Part shown: in pieces, positions 19,672 to 27,816 of the stretch
How positions within the stretch are numbered: position 1 is the stretch's first letter
Layout of the letters: each line of letters opens with the position of its first letter
NCBI GenBank assembly: GCA_947454525.1
Contig: CANGJM010000015.1
Location: forward strand, 1 to 64,000
Direction: 5' to 3'
DNA length: 64,000 bases
Origin: Flavobacteriales bacterium
GTDB taxonomy: Bacteria > Bacteroidota > Bacteroidia > Flavobacteriales_D > Crocinitomicaceae
Made by a program: the position numbers and the translations under genes
The notes under the pieces: model-generated
What the model was told of the DNA's origin: nothing
The model's database searches: none
What the model saw: only the letters and a program-made list of their open reading frames with translations

Positions 19672-20598
19672 ATGGAGCTTTCGATAGTCATTCCTACTTG
19701 CAATGAGGAAGGTAACATCGTTTCAATGTATGAACGTTTGTTGGCTGTTATGAACGAGATTCAAGTAGCTAATTTTGAGTTTGTATTCGTGGACGATGGA
19801 AGTTCGGATAATTCTTTACTCCGCATTCAAGAATTACGCGCCAAGGATAACCGTGTTAAGTTCATTCAACTTAGCCGTAATTTTGGACACCAAAATGCAC
19901 TGAAAGCTGGGCTAGACCATGCACAAGGAGCTGCAGTAATTAGTATGGATGCTGATTTGCAACATCCACCTGAATTAATTCCAACGCTTTTTGAAAAATG
20001 GAAAGCTGGATTTGAAGTCGTTTATACGATTCGCAAGGATGACCAAAAAGTTCCCTTGTTGAAAAAATGGACATCTAAAGCATTTTACCGTTTGACAAAT
20101 AAATTAGCAGAGATTCCGATGGAAGAAGGAACGGCAGATTTTCGTTTGTTGGACAGAAAAGTGGTGGATGCACTGAAAAAATACACAGAGTCACATTTGT
20201 TCTTGAGAGGAATCATTCCTTCTTTGGGATTTAAGCAAATTGGAATTCCCTACGTGCCTCATGCGCGCATTTCAGGTAAAACAAAATACTCGTTTTCTAA
20301 GATGCTACGTTTTGCCTTAACGGGCATAACTTCCTCGAGTGCTAAACCATTGTATTTTTCCATCTACATGGGGTTGTTTTTTGCGATGCTGGCGTTTTTA
20401 TACGGGATTTATGCCATTTACATTGCTGCATTTACCAAGGAAGCAATTACTGGTTGGACCTCCATCATCGCTTCGATATTGTTTATTGGCGGAATCCAAT
20501 TGATTATGATTGGAATCCTAGGAATTTATTTGGGTAAGCTATTTATTCAAAGTAAAAATCGCCCGCTATATTTGATTACGGAAAAGGAAATCGACTGA
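19672..20598 (+). CDS. Family 2 glycosyltransferase (dolichol-phosphate mannosyltransferase/GtrB-like)
   Basis: 308 residues from ATG 19672 (MELSIVIPTCNEE, the usual GT2 N-terminus); ATG 19651 seven codons upstream is also possible. Sequence further upstream in this frame is antisense to ridA and not coding. Motifs: FVFVDDGSSDNS (nucleotide-sugar binding), ISMDADLQHPPE (metal-binding DxD-like) and a TADFRLLDRKVV stretch typical of polyprenyl-phosphate glycosyltransferases. Two C-terminal transmembrane helices (about 225-290) anchor it in the inner membrane. It probably transfers a sugar to a polyprenyl-phosphate carrier for cell-envelope glycan or flippase-dependent modification. Confidence 0.88.
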   Translation: MELSIVIPTCNEEGNIVSMYERLLAVMNEIQVANFEFVFVDDGSSDNSLLRIQELRAKDNRVKFIQLSRNFGHQNALKAGLDHAQGAAVISMDADLQHPPELIPTLFEKWKAGFEVVYTIRKDDQKVPLLKKWTSKAFYRLTNKLAEIPMEEGTADFRLLDRKVVDALKKYTESHLFLRGIIPSLGFKQIGIPYVPHARISGKTKYSFSKMLRFALTGITSSSAKPLYFSIYMGLFFAMLAFLYGIYAIYIAAFTKEAITGWTSIIASILFIGGIQLIMIGILGIYLGKLFIQSKNRPLYLITEKEID

Positions 20599-20602
20599 TT
20601 AG

Positions 20603-20650
20603 TCAGCAGATAGACGAAAAAAAATTAGAAATACCTGCTGATTTTGCGTT
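20603..20650 (+). terminator. Weak candidate terminator after the GT2 gene
   Basis: TCAGCAG at 20603-20609 pairs with CTGCTGA at 20635-20641 across a 25-nt loop, followed by T-rich sequence. The rest of the 238-bp gap to 20836 holds a candidate -7 box and no convincing gene. Confidence 0.3.
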
Positions 20651-20770
20651 TTTCCTCTCGTGAGTATGGTTGTTAACTACCTCGGAAAGAATGCTCTTCC
20701 CTCTCTGAAGAAATCACGATTCTTTTCTTTATGAAACCGAACAAATCATAGAATTAATTCGAAAAGGTGC

Positions 20771-20778
20771 TAACTTTA
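20771..20778 (+). promoter_or_regulatory. Candidate -7 box for porZ
   Basis: TAACTTTA, one mismatch from TAnnTTTG, 58 nt upstream of the porZ ATG, giving a leader of roughly 50 nt. Confidence 0.35.
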
Positions 20779-20836
20779 CATGAATTATTCTACTACAACG
20801 CCAATTTAATTACAGAACTTACGTTATACGAACAAC

Positions 20837-23155
20837 ATGAAATGGACCGCCTACTTATTTATCTGCCTTTTCACCTTTGTTTCAAGGGCTCAGATAGGCA
20901 CGGGTACTTGGAAGCTCCACGTTTCAACTTCCAAGGCGATCGATGTTGTTGCTTCTGAAAAAGAAGTATTTACGGCATACGTAAATGGCATGTCAATCTA
21001 TACCATTGCCACCGAGGAACACCGCCTGTTGACGGCATTAAATGGATTGTCGGATATTGAAATTTCCTGTCTCTACTATGACGAGGTTCAAAATGCAGTG
21101 TATATCGGTTATAAAAATGGAAATATTGACAAATATAAAAATGGAGAAATTGTCAATATTCCAGCTATTAAGCTAGCTCAACTATCCGTTTCCAAGCGAA
21201 TTAACCGTTTCGAAAGAAATGGAACCTACGTTTATGCTGCCAATGACTTCTCTATCGTACAACTAGATGCCGTCAAAAACGAAGTAAAAGAAACGTTTTA
21301 CCCAACAAATTCCACCGAAAGAATTGTTGATGTGGCCATTTATCAAGATTCCATTTATGCCCTTACTCCAACACAATTGTTTAAAGGCTTTCTGCCTAAT
21401 CCAATTTTACCGGATTACTCTCAATGGGTAAGAGACATTCGCTTGCCTTACCAAACAGCGAATAAATACACGGAAATGGATCTGTTTAATAATCGTTTGG
21501 TTGTTTTGAAAAAGTCGGATGATTACGGATCGGATTCTGTTTATCGCATCAATGCTTCAGATTTGGAACTTGTGACGAATTTGCCTTTTACTATTGAAAT
21601 TAACTCCATTAATGTCGTGGAGAATTATCTATCAGTGAACGTCGATGGTGTAATTTACCTGTACAACGATAACCTGCAAATCCCTGAATCTTATGGAGCC
21701 GGAAACTTTAATGCCTGGTTTTCTTCTTCTCGTACCGCAAGAAATCAATCCGGACTTTGGTCCGCAGATTTGAAATATGGTTTGGTTATGTATCCGAATG
21801 AATTTGTCTACAAGTCCTATCCAATGGAAGGATCTAAAAACAACCAATTTTTTGCAATGGACGCACAAAATGGGAAATTAGCAATCGCCTCAGGACGCAT
21901 CAATGGTGGCTTTCCAGGCTTCACCAGAAATGGTGTCCATTTTTACCAAAATGCGAATTGGGAACTCCTTAATGTTACCAACGTATCTCAATGGCCAGAA
22001 CCTCAAATTTGGGATTTTATCGATGTAGCCATTAATCCAAATGATACATCAGAAGTGGCCATGTGTACCTATTCGTACCTTCCCTTGACCTTAATGAATG
22101 CTTCCGATACCCTCGTTTTTACGGGAGCAAATTCGCCAATAAAACCTACAAGTATTGGGAATGGATGGAGCCTCGTTTCCGATGTCCTTTTCGATAAACG
22201 AGGGAATTTATGGTCTCTAAACGGGTATTCTGACCAACCACTAAAGGTGCGCGATAAAACAGGAGAATGGTATAGTTTTGATTGTGGGCCCAATGCTAAG
22301 AATAAATCCACTACCAAAATGATTCAAGATTTTGATGAAATTTTGTGGTTTGCAACCAAAACAGATGGAATTATTGGTTACAATCACAATGGAACTATTT
22401 CTGATCCAAGTGATGATAAGGTTATTTCTTTGGATGAAGGTGAGTTTAGTGGGAATTTACCCTCCATTGCCATTACAGCCCTCGCTGCTGATTTTGATGG
22501 AGAATTATGGATAGGAACTGAAACTGGTTTTGCCATTTTATATAATGCAGAGGCGGCATTTGATGCGCAACCCGGAGACTATAACACTCAGCAAATAAAG
22601 ATTAATTTCGAAGGAAATGGAGAATATGTGCTGGGTAAAACGCACATCACGGATATAGAAGTGGATGGCGGAAATCGCAAGTGGATGGGAACCGCAAATG
22701 GTGGAATCATCCTCCTTTCTGCAGATGGTTCTGAAATATTAGAGCAATTCACCACAGATAATTCACCGATTATATCAAATGTCATTGTTGACTTACAATT
22801 GAATCAAGAAACGGGTGAATTGTACATTGTGACAGATAAAGGTCTTGTTTCTTACCGTACCAATGCGACCTACGAGGACCCAGAATATTCGAATGTTATT
22901 GTTTTCCCAAATCCTGTGAAACCGAATTATTTTGGACCTGTGACGATCCAAGGAATCCGCTATGATTCAGATGTGAAAGTAACCGATGTTGCCGGAAACT
23001 TGATTTACCGAACGACATCGAATGGCGGAACAGCGACATGGAACGCTCAAAATCTGAATGGTGAAAAGGTTCCTACAGGGGTTTATTTCATATGGACTGC
23101 AACGAATTTCGATGGAAGAGATAAGAAAGTTGGTAAAGTCATGGTCATCCGCTAG
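20837..23155 (+). CDS. porZ: PorZ-like T9SS attachment-complex protein, two beta-propellers plus type A CTD
   Basis: 772 residues. A signal peptide (about 1-18) is followed by a long run of propeller blades: early motifs KAIDVVASEKEVFTAYVNG, LTALNGLSDIEISCLYYD and VYIGYKNGNIDKYKNGEI are the hallmark start of the PorZ N-terminal propeller, and later blades have two-component-regulator-propeller style (LWIGTETGFAILY, RKWMGTANGG). A type A sorting domain closes the protein (about 690-772: VFPNPVKPN, VTDVAGN, GVYFIW). In Porphyromonas gingivalis PorZ is part of the PorU-PorV-PorQ-PorZ complex that attaches cargo to A-LPS. Assigned by motif recognition and architecture, not by search. No other attachment-complex gene is adjacent. 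Confidence 0.85.
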   Translation: MKWTAYLFICLFTFVSRAQIGTGTWKLHVSTSKAIDVVASEKEVFTAYVNGMSIYTIATEEHRLLTALNGLSDIEISCLYYDEVQNAVYIGYKNGNIDKYKNGEIVNIPAIKLAQLSVSKRINRFERNGTYVYAANDFSIVQLDAVKNEVKETFYPTNSTERIVDVAIYQDSIYALTPTQLFKGFLPNPILPDYSQWVRDIRLPYQTANKYTEMDLFNNRLVVLKKSDDYGSDSVYRINASDLELVTNLPFTIEINSINVVENYLSVNVDGVIYLYNDNLQIPESYGAGNFNAWFSSSRTARNQSGLWSADLKYGLVMYPNEFVYKSYPMEGSKNNQFFAMDAQNGKLAIASGRINGGFPGFTRNGVHFYQNANWELLNVTNVSQWPEPQIWDFIDVAINPNDTSEVAMCTYSYLPLTLMNASDTLVFTGANSPIKPTSIGNGWSLVSDVLFDKRGNLWSLNGYSDQPLKVRDKTGEWYSFDCGPNAKNKSTTKMIQDFDEILWFATKTDGIIGYNHNGTISDPSDDKVISLDEGEFSGNLPSIAITALAADFDGELWIGTETGFAILYNAEAAFDAQPGDYNTQQIKINFEGNGEYVLGKTHITDIEVDGGNRKWMGTANGGIILLSADGSEILEQFTTDNSPIISNVIVDLQLNQETGELYIVTDKGLVSYRTNATYEDPEYSNVIVFPNPVKPNYFGPVTIQGIRYDSDVKVTDVAGNLIYRTTSNGGTATWNAQNLNGEKVPTGVYFIWTATNFDGRDKKVGKVMVIR

Positions 23156-23174
23156 ACTTATTCCAAAACATCCT

Positions 23175-23182
23175 TATTTTTG
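23175..23182 (+). promoter_or_regulatory. -7 box for the YENQA-repeat gene
   Basis: TATTTTTG matches TAnnTTTG and ends 12 nt before the ATG at 23195. A TTG at 23180 that would extend the gene lies inside the box, so it is not the start. Confidence 0.5.
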
Positions 23183-23194
23183 AAAAAAAACGCC

Positions 23195-23530
23195 ATGAAA
23201 AAAATCTTTTTCTCCTGCTTGTTCATTCTGTTGACTCAACAAGCGTTCTCCCAAAAAGTGTTCTCCGTTAATTACGCCAATCAAGCGGATGTTAAAGTAT
23301 ACGTGGTGAAATATGAAAACCAAGCAGACCTCAAAGTTTTCAAGGTGAAATACGAAAATCAGGCTGGTGAAAATAATGGCAAATGGTTTTTTACACAATA
23401 TGAAAACCAAGCGAAAAAATCTATTTTTTTTGTTCCCTATGAGAATCAAGCGGACTTGAAAATTTTCTTTGTGGATTATGAGAATCAAGCCGGATGGAGA
23501 AATGCTGCTAAAAAGCAACTTTTATACTAA
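23195..23530 (+). CDS. Secreted YENQA-repeat protein (DUF6150-like)
   Basis: 111 residues from ATG 23195: signal peptide (MKKIFFSCLFILLTQQAFSQ, residues 1-20) followed directly by six tandem short beta repeats of the form V-x-V-x-YENQA-D/G (NYANQAD, KYENQAD, KYENQAG, QYENQAK, PYENQAD, DYENQAG). The remainder is a short basic tail. This resembles the DUF6150 family, whose function is unknown. It ends exactly at 23530 with the pnuC ATG at 23531, so it is the first gene of a YENQA-pnuC-NadR unit. Periplasmic or surface location follows from the signal peptide. Confidence 0.75.
   Translation: MKKIFFSCLFILLTQQAFSQKVFSVNYANQADVKVYVVKYENQADLKVFKVKYENQAGENNGKWFFTQYENQAKKSIFFVPYENQADLKIFFVDYENQAGWRNAAKKQLLY
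23265..23505 (+). repeat. Six tandem YENQA coding repeats
   Basis: Imperfect in-frame repeats of 14-16 codons (one spacing is longer) encode xYxNQA; five copies read YENQA and the first YANQA. DNA similarity between copies is visible (tatgaaaaccaagc / tatgagaatcaagc). Confidence 0.75.
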
Positions 23531-24103
23531 ATGGCAACGATCGACCTGCTTCTAGAGTGGACAGCTGCAATAACAGGCGCTGGATACCTTTTTCTAGTGG
23601 CAAAAAAGAACAAATGGGCTTGGTTATCCGGTGGAATCAGTTCCTTCATTTATGTCTTTGTTTTTTATCGTTCCAATTTACCCGCACAGTCCTTTCTATC
23701 CGTGGCATATGTCCTATTGAGCGCTTTCGCCTTTTGGTCCTGGAATCAGGAAGATGAGATTACGTTGATATCGTGGAAACTGAAAAAGCACTTGTTTGCG
23801 ATTCCGAGCATCCTGTTAATCGGAATAGGTATTTCTTGGTTAACATTAGGGTCGTTTCAGGAATTTGCTAATAAACAAACAGTTGTTTGGGATGTGTTCA
23901 TAGCATTATTCTCCTTGTTTGCGACGATTCTTGGTACGCTCAAGGAAAAATCTAATTGGATCTATTGGTTATTCATTAACTTGGCGTGTATCGTCTTGTA
24001 CCTGAATGCAGAATTATACGCAACAAGTATACTTTATAATGCTTATTTCCTTCTTGGTATTTATGGACTTCGTGAGTGGTACAAAAAACCAATAGTACCA
24101 TGA
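23531..24103 (+). CDS. pnuC: Nicotinamide riboside/mononucleotide transporter PnuC
   Basis: 190 residues, a normal PnuC length, with about six to seven transmembrane helices. The family's Trp-rich substrate-site regions are visible (KNKWAWLSGGISSFIYVFVFY, split over helices, and AFAFWSWNQ near residue 70; later KSNWIYWLFINL). PnuC facilitates uptake of nicotinamide riboside, trapped by cytoplasmic phosphorylation. The stop overlaps the ATG of a NadR-like kinase (ATGA), which fits exactly that trapping step. Inner membrane. Confidence 0.9.
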   Translation: MATIDLLLEWTAAITGAGYLFLVAKKNKWAWLSGGISSFIYVFVFYRSNLPAQSFLSVAYVLLSAFAFWSWNQEDEITLISWKLKKHLFAIPSILLIGIGISWLTLGSFQEFANKQTVVWDVFIALFSLFATILGTLKEKSNWIYWLFINLACIVLYLNAELYATSILYNAYFLLGIYGLREWYKKPIVP

Positions 24104-24597
24104 GAATTGCGTTCACTGGTCCAGAATCTTGTGGAAAATCAACCATGGCTCAATGGTGCGCGCAAGAGTTTGATCTTCCATTAAGCGAGGAATTTGCGCG
24201 TGAATACCTAGAAGATAGAATCGACTACGAGAAGAACGACCTCGATGAAATCACCCTCGGACAATTAGCTGATTGGCTGTTAAAAGGCGGCCAGTTCGTA
24301 GCGGACACAGAAATGACGGTCATGAAAATATGGTCGGAATTCCGCTATCAACATGTGTCGATGGTGATTCTAGAGGCCTGCGAAACGCAAAACTTTGATC
24401 ACTACTTTCTCTGCGCTCCAGATATTCCTTGGGAACCAGATCCTTTGAGGGAGAACCCTTCGAACCGTCAGGAATTATTCGAACTTTATGAAAAGGAACT
24501 AATAAAAATGAAACGTCCCTTTACGGTGCTGAAAGGATCTTTGAAAGACCGACAAAATGTAGTCAAGGTCACACTCGAGAAGGTGCAAAAACCGTAA
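24100..24597 (+). CDS. NadR-like nicotinamide riboside kinase (AAA/P-loop)
   Basis: 165 residues from ATG 24100, chosen because it gives the ATGA overlap with pnuC; an upstream start at 24076 only adds eight pnuC-overlapping residues. P-loop GPESCGKST at residues 7-15, the NadR ribosylnicotinamide-kinase form, followed by EEFAREYLEDR, typical of the family. There is no N-terminal nicotinamide-nucleotide adenylyltransferase domain and no HTH, so it is a stand-alone kinase domain rather than full NadR. With PnuC it converts imported nicotinamide riboside to NMN. Its TAA stop is embedded in the -7 box of the next gene. Confidence 0.85.
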   Translation: MRIAFTGPESCGKSTMAQWCAQEFDLPLSEEFAREYLEDRIDYEKNDLDEITLGQLADWLLKGGQFVADTEMTVMKIWSEFRYQHVSMVILEACETQNFDHYFLCAPDIPWEPDPLRENPSNRQELFELYEKELIKMKRPFTVLKGSLKDRQNVVKVTLEKVQKP

Positions 24598-24602
24598 CTT
24601 TG
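24595..24602 (+). promoter_or_regulatory. -7 box for the SCO1/SenC gene
   Basis: TAACTTTG, a perfect TAnnTTTG match whose first three bases are the stop codon of the upstream kinase gene. It ends 5 nt before the SCO ATG, predicting a nearly leaderless mRNA. Confidence 0.55.
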
Positions 24603-24607
24603 TCCCT

Positions 24608-25267
24608 ATGAAACGCATTTTCTTTTTAGGCTTACTTTTACTTATCTGCATTCCGATTGCCTACCATTTCACGAGTTCGAAAAAGGAAAAACCATTGCCA
24701 ATCATTAATCCAATTGACGTAAACGAAGAAATGGTAGACCCAGAAATGCTTCGTTTAGGCTTCGGACACCACATTGGTGCCTTTTCCTTCCAAAATCAAG
24801 ATGCTAAATTTATTTCCACTGCTGACATGAAGGGGAAAATTGCTGTCGTAGAATATTTTTTCACCACGTGTAAAAGTATTTGTCCAATCATGAACAGACA
24901 AATGCAACGTGTAGATGCAGCGTTCAAAAATGATTCAGACATCCAGATTTTTAGCTTTACGGTTGATCCGGAAACGGATGATGTTCCGCAAATGAAAAAA
25001 TACGCCACAGGTCATCAAGCCACTTCGGGGAAATGGCATTTTTTGACGGGTGAAAAGGCAGACTTATATGCGCTAGCAAGAAAGTCGTTCTTTGTGCTTA
25101 AACCGGCGGAGGCCCAAAACTTGGGTGATGCGGGAAGTGACTTTATTCATACAAATAACTTTGTTCTAGTGGATAAACAGTTGAGAATCCGCGGTTATTA
25201 TGACGGAACCTCACAAAAGGAAGTAAATCAGCTCATTTCTGATATCAAACGCCTGCAAAAAGAGTGA
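24608..25267 (+). CDS. SCO1/SenC family copper/thiol protein
   Basis: 219 residues. An N-terminal membrane anchor (about 1-20) is followed by a thioredoxin-like domain with the CxxxC copper site (Cys88 and Cys92 in TTCKSICP) and the conserved distal histidine (His181 in DFIHTNNF). SCO proteins deliver copper to, or reduce, the CuA site of cytochrome c oxidase, acting in the periplasm. No oxidase genes are in the window. Own promoter inside the end of the previous gene. Confidence 0.92.
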   Translation: MKRIFFLGLLLLICIPIAYHFTSSKKEKPLPIINPIDVNEEMVDPEMLRLGFGHHIGAFSFQNQDAKFISTADMKGKIAVVEYFFTTCKSICPIMNRQMQRVDAAFKNDSDIQIFSFTVDPETDDVPQMKKYATGHQATSGKWHFLTGEKADLYALARKSFFVLKPAEAQNLGDAGSDFIHTNNFVLVDKQLRIRGYYDGTSQKEVNQLISDIKRLQKE

Positions 25268-25294
25268 TTTAAAGGAATACCGAACACTTTTCTC

Positions 25295-25302
25295 TATCTT
25301 TG
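25295..25302 (+). promoter_or_regulatory. -7 box for the pseudouridine synthase gene
   Basis: TATCTTTG, a perfect TAnnTTTG match, ends 8 nt before the ATG at 25311. Confidence 0.55.
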
Positions 25303-25310
25303 CTTGAATT

Positions 25311-26249
25311 ATGAGAAATACACGCGGAACATCGAGAGGAAATCAATCAACGGATAAACGTCCGGCTGCGGCTGGAAGAAAGCCCGTTGCATCCAAACGA
25401 CCAGCAACAGACAAAAAAGGACCAACGGATAAAAAGGGTCCAACGGATAAAAAAACAGTCACAGATCGTGACAAACGAAAATACATTGATTATAAAATCA
25501 AAGTAAAAAAAGGCGATCCATTGCCTTCTTTTAACGAAGATCAAGTTCGATTAAATAAATACTTGTCAAACGCAGGTATTTGTTCAAGAAGAGAGGCTGA
25601 TGTCCTCATTCAAACTGGTGTCGTTTCTGTAAACGGTAAAATTGTTACGGAACTAGGTTATAAAATTGCCCCAGAAGATGTTATCCAATACGACGGAGAA
25701 ACAATCAACGCTGAAACGAAACGTTATGTCTTACTGAACAAACCAAAGGGATTCATCACAACAATGGATGATCCAAGAGGTAGAAAAACGGTGATGACTT
25801 TAGTGAAAAAAGCATGTCGAGAACGCATTTATCCAGTTGGACGACTAGACCGTGAAACCACTGGTTTGCTCTTGTTTACCAACGATGGAGATATGGCGAA
25901 GAAATTGACGCACCCTCGTTACCAAGCAAAAAAGATTTACCACGTTGAATTAAATAAATCCGTTACCAAAGAAGACATGGAGCATTTGATGCGTGGTGTC
26001 GATTTGGAAGATGGAAAAGCACGTGTGGATGAGGTTTCGTACATTGAAAATGGAAACTCAACAGAAGTTGGTGTGGAAATCCACTCCGGTAAAAACCGCA
26101 TTGTTCGCCGTCTTTTTGAAGCGTTGGGCTATGTCGTGGTAAAATTAGACCGCGTTCAATTTGCTGGATTAACGAAAAAAGACCTCCCTCGTGGATTTTA
26201 TAGACATTTAACAGAACAAGAAGTTTCTTTCTTAAAAATGACAAAATAA
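25311..26249 (+). CDS. rRNA pseudouridine synthase, RluB/RsuA family
   Basis: 312 residues. A low-complexity Lys/Arg/Thr/Asp tail (about 1-72) contains two perfect KKGPTD units. Then an S4 RNA-binding domain (about 80-125: LNKYLSNAGICSRREAD) and the catalytic domain with the aspartate in VGRLDRETTGLLLFTNDG (Asp180). RsuA/RluB enzymes isomerise uridines in 16S or 23S rRNA; which one cannot be told here. Basic disordered N-terminal extensions are common for this protein in Bacteroidetes. Its stop overlaps the next ATG by one base (TAATG), the start of a four-gene run to pth. Confidence 0.92.
   Translation: MRNTRGTSRGNQSTDKRPAAAGRKPVASKRPATDKKGPTDKKGPTDKKTVTDRDKRKYIDYKIKVKKGDPLPSFNEDQVRLNKYLSNAGICSRREADVLIQTGVVSVNGKIVTELGYKIAPEDVIQYDGETINAETKRYVLLNKPKGFITTMDDPRGRKTVMTLVKKACRERIYPVGRLDRETTGLLLFTNDGDMAKKLTHPRYQAKKIYHVELNKSVTKEDMEHLMRGVDLEDGKARVDEVSYIENGNSTEVGVEIHSGKNRIVRRLFEALGYVVVKLDRVQFAGLTKKDLPRGFYRHLTEQEVSFLKMTK
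25413..25448 (+). repeat. Two 18-bp tandem repeats encoding KKGPTD
   Basis: Units 25413-25430 and 25431-25448 differ at only two positions; a third, degenerate unit follows. They encode the basic N-terminal tail of the pseudouridine synthase and could vary in number between strains. Confidence 0.7.
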
Positions 26250-26947
26250 TGATGCGCCTCGGTGTTTTTATCCTGCTTTTTTCTACCCTAATCATTGGTT
26301 TTACTTCATGTAATGATTCCAACGGCTTCGCTTCCAAAAATCCAAATGCAGCGTATTTTTATCCCGTTGATACCATTCCAAAGATTTATTTGTACCGCGA
26401 TGTGACAGGTGGACTCGAGGAGGAATTCCACCGGATTTATGCACTGAAAGATCAAGCGGGCGAACACTTAATTGTCGAAGTTTATGCAAGCGATGGAAGA
26501 ATTCGAGAGGCCTATAACTACAACGTAGATTCCCTGAATTTGCAAGATTATATGGTCGTAGATGTTAACCAACAAAAAGAAAAAACACTTCTGTACAAAG
26601 ACAAACTTTTCCCAATGAATTTGAAGGAAAAAACGTGGTTTGCAGCAAAGTTTAGAGGAGTGGTGGATTCAACCGTTCTACTTAGTGAAGTGAAAAGACA
26701 GTTTAAGAAAAAGACCACTCATCCCGTAATCGAGGATGAGGTAGAAACGCTTGTTTTTTCGGATGATTTGAGATTAACAGTTCTCAACCCATTCACCCGA
26801 AAAGAAAATTCCAAAAGTGTCCAGCGAATCAGCTATTTTTCTGAAGGATATGGCCTCGTGGAATGGCATAGTTTAAATAAAAAAGTCCATTACCGTCTTG
26901 AACAAGTGTTAAGTCAACAAGAATGGATTAAAATGATCACACGATGA
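26249..26947 (+). CDS. Predicted lipoprotein of unknown function
   Basis: 232 residues. Leader and lipobox GFTSC (Cys at about 21) followed by CNDSNG. The mature part is a beta-rich domain, with repeated hydrophobic/aromatic alternation (KIYLYRDVTGGLEEEFHRIY, YMVVDVN, LLYKDKLFPMN). No family recognised. One-base overlap with the pseudouridine synthase upstream and ATGA overlap with the barrel protein downstream, so it probably works with the latter at the outer membrane (inference). Confidence 0.7.
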   Translation: MMRLGVFILLFSTLIIGFTSCNDSNGFASKNPNAAYFYPVDTIPKIYLYRDVTGGLEEEFHRIYALKDQAGEHLIVEVYASDGRIREAYNYNVDSLNLQDYMVVDVNQQKEKTLLYKDKLFPMNLKEKTWFAAKFRGVVDSTVLLSEVKRQFKKKTTHPVIEDEVETLVFSDDLRLTVLNPFTRKENSKSVQRISYFSEGYGLVEWHSLNKKVHYRLEQVLSQQEWIKMITR

Positions 26948-27813
26948 AAAAATACGTTCTAATCTGCTTCCTTTTACTAGGATTCGGTTCCATCGCTCAA
27001 CAGCCTTCGAAAAATAACAAAAGATCGACCGCAAAGGGCGCGATGTTCTTTTATTGGGGCTATAACAGAAGCGCTTACACCAAAAGTAATTTACGCTTTA
27101 TTGGCCCGGGGTATGACTTCACACTGAAAGGTGTTCAAGCCAAAGATCGTCCTTCTGAAGACTTTAAAACGTATGTGAGCTTAACCGATTTCACTGTTCC
27201 TCAATTCAACTTTCGAATTGGATACAATATCAAGAAAAATTGGGCAATTTCTTTGGGATACGACCACATGAAGTATGTGATGAAAGCCGGACCAACATAT
27301 TCGTTAAGCGGCACCATCAATCCAGGAATTGATCCGGTAACGAATTGGTCAGGAACGTACAACAATGAGCCAGTAGTCACCAATTCAAATACCTTTCATT
27401 ACGAAAACACGAATGGACTAAATTACATTCATGCTGATTTGTCCAATGTATTTAAGGTGTATCAATCCGATAAGGCTCGCTTTGCTTTAACGACACTCTA
27501 TGGTTTCGGTGCGGGACCTATTTTGTCGTTTAACGATTTTACCTTCGCCGGACAAAAAAATGTGGCAACAGTCTCTTTATCCGGATTTGGTGTTTCAGCC
27601 CATGCTGGACTTCGTGCTGAATTCTTTAGACGCGTTTATATTCAAACAAATCTAGCGGGTGGCTTCATTGATCAGGTTCGTGTGAAAACAAGACCAAACG
27701 ACTACGATTCTCATGCTAAACAAGTGTTTCTGTACAGTGAAGGAAATATTGTGATTGGTGCTTTGTTCTACCTGAATCAAGGTGACAAGTGTGGTGGATG
27801 TCCAAATTGGTAA
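26944..27813 (+). CDS. Outer-membrane beta-barrel protein
   Basis: 289 residues. Signal peptide (1-19, ending GSIAQ), a basic linker (KNNKRSTAKG), then amphipathic strands with aromatic girdles (FFYWGYNRSAY, FNFRIGYNIKKNWAISLGYDHMKY, FALTTLYGFGAG) typical of small porin/OMP_b-brl proteins. A Cys pair near the C-terminus (CGGCPNW). Function unknown. ATGA overlap with the upstream lipoprotein gene; pth follows 3 bp later. Confidence 0.75.
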   Translation: MKKYVLICFLLLGFGSIAQQPSKNNKRSTAKGAMFFYWGYNRSAYTKSNLRFIGPGYDFTLKGVQAKDRPSEDFKTYVSLTDFTVPQFNFRIGYNIKKNWAISLGYDHMKYVMKAGPTYSLSGTINPGIDPVTNWSGTYNNEPVVTNSNTFHYENTNGLNYIHADLSNVFKVYQSDKARFALTTLYGFGAGPILSFNDFTFAGQKNVATVSLSGFGVSAHAGLRAEFFRRVYIQTNLAGGFIDQVRVKTRPNDYDSHAKQVFLYSEGNIVIGALFYLNQGDKCGGCPNW

Positions 27814-27816
27814 GCC

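Noticed and set aside
20767..20958. 63-codon frame overlapping the porZ start
   Set aside because: Out-of-frame shadow with no signal peptide or domain; porZ has the real coding signal.
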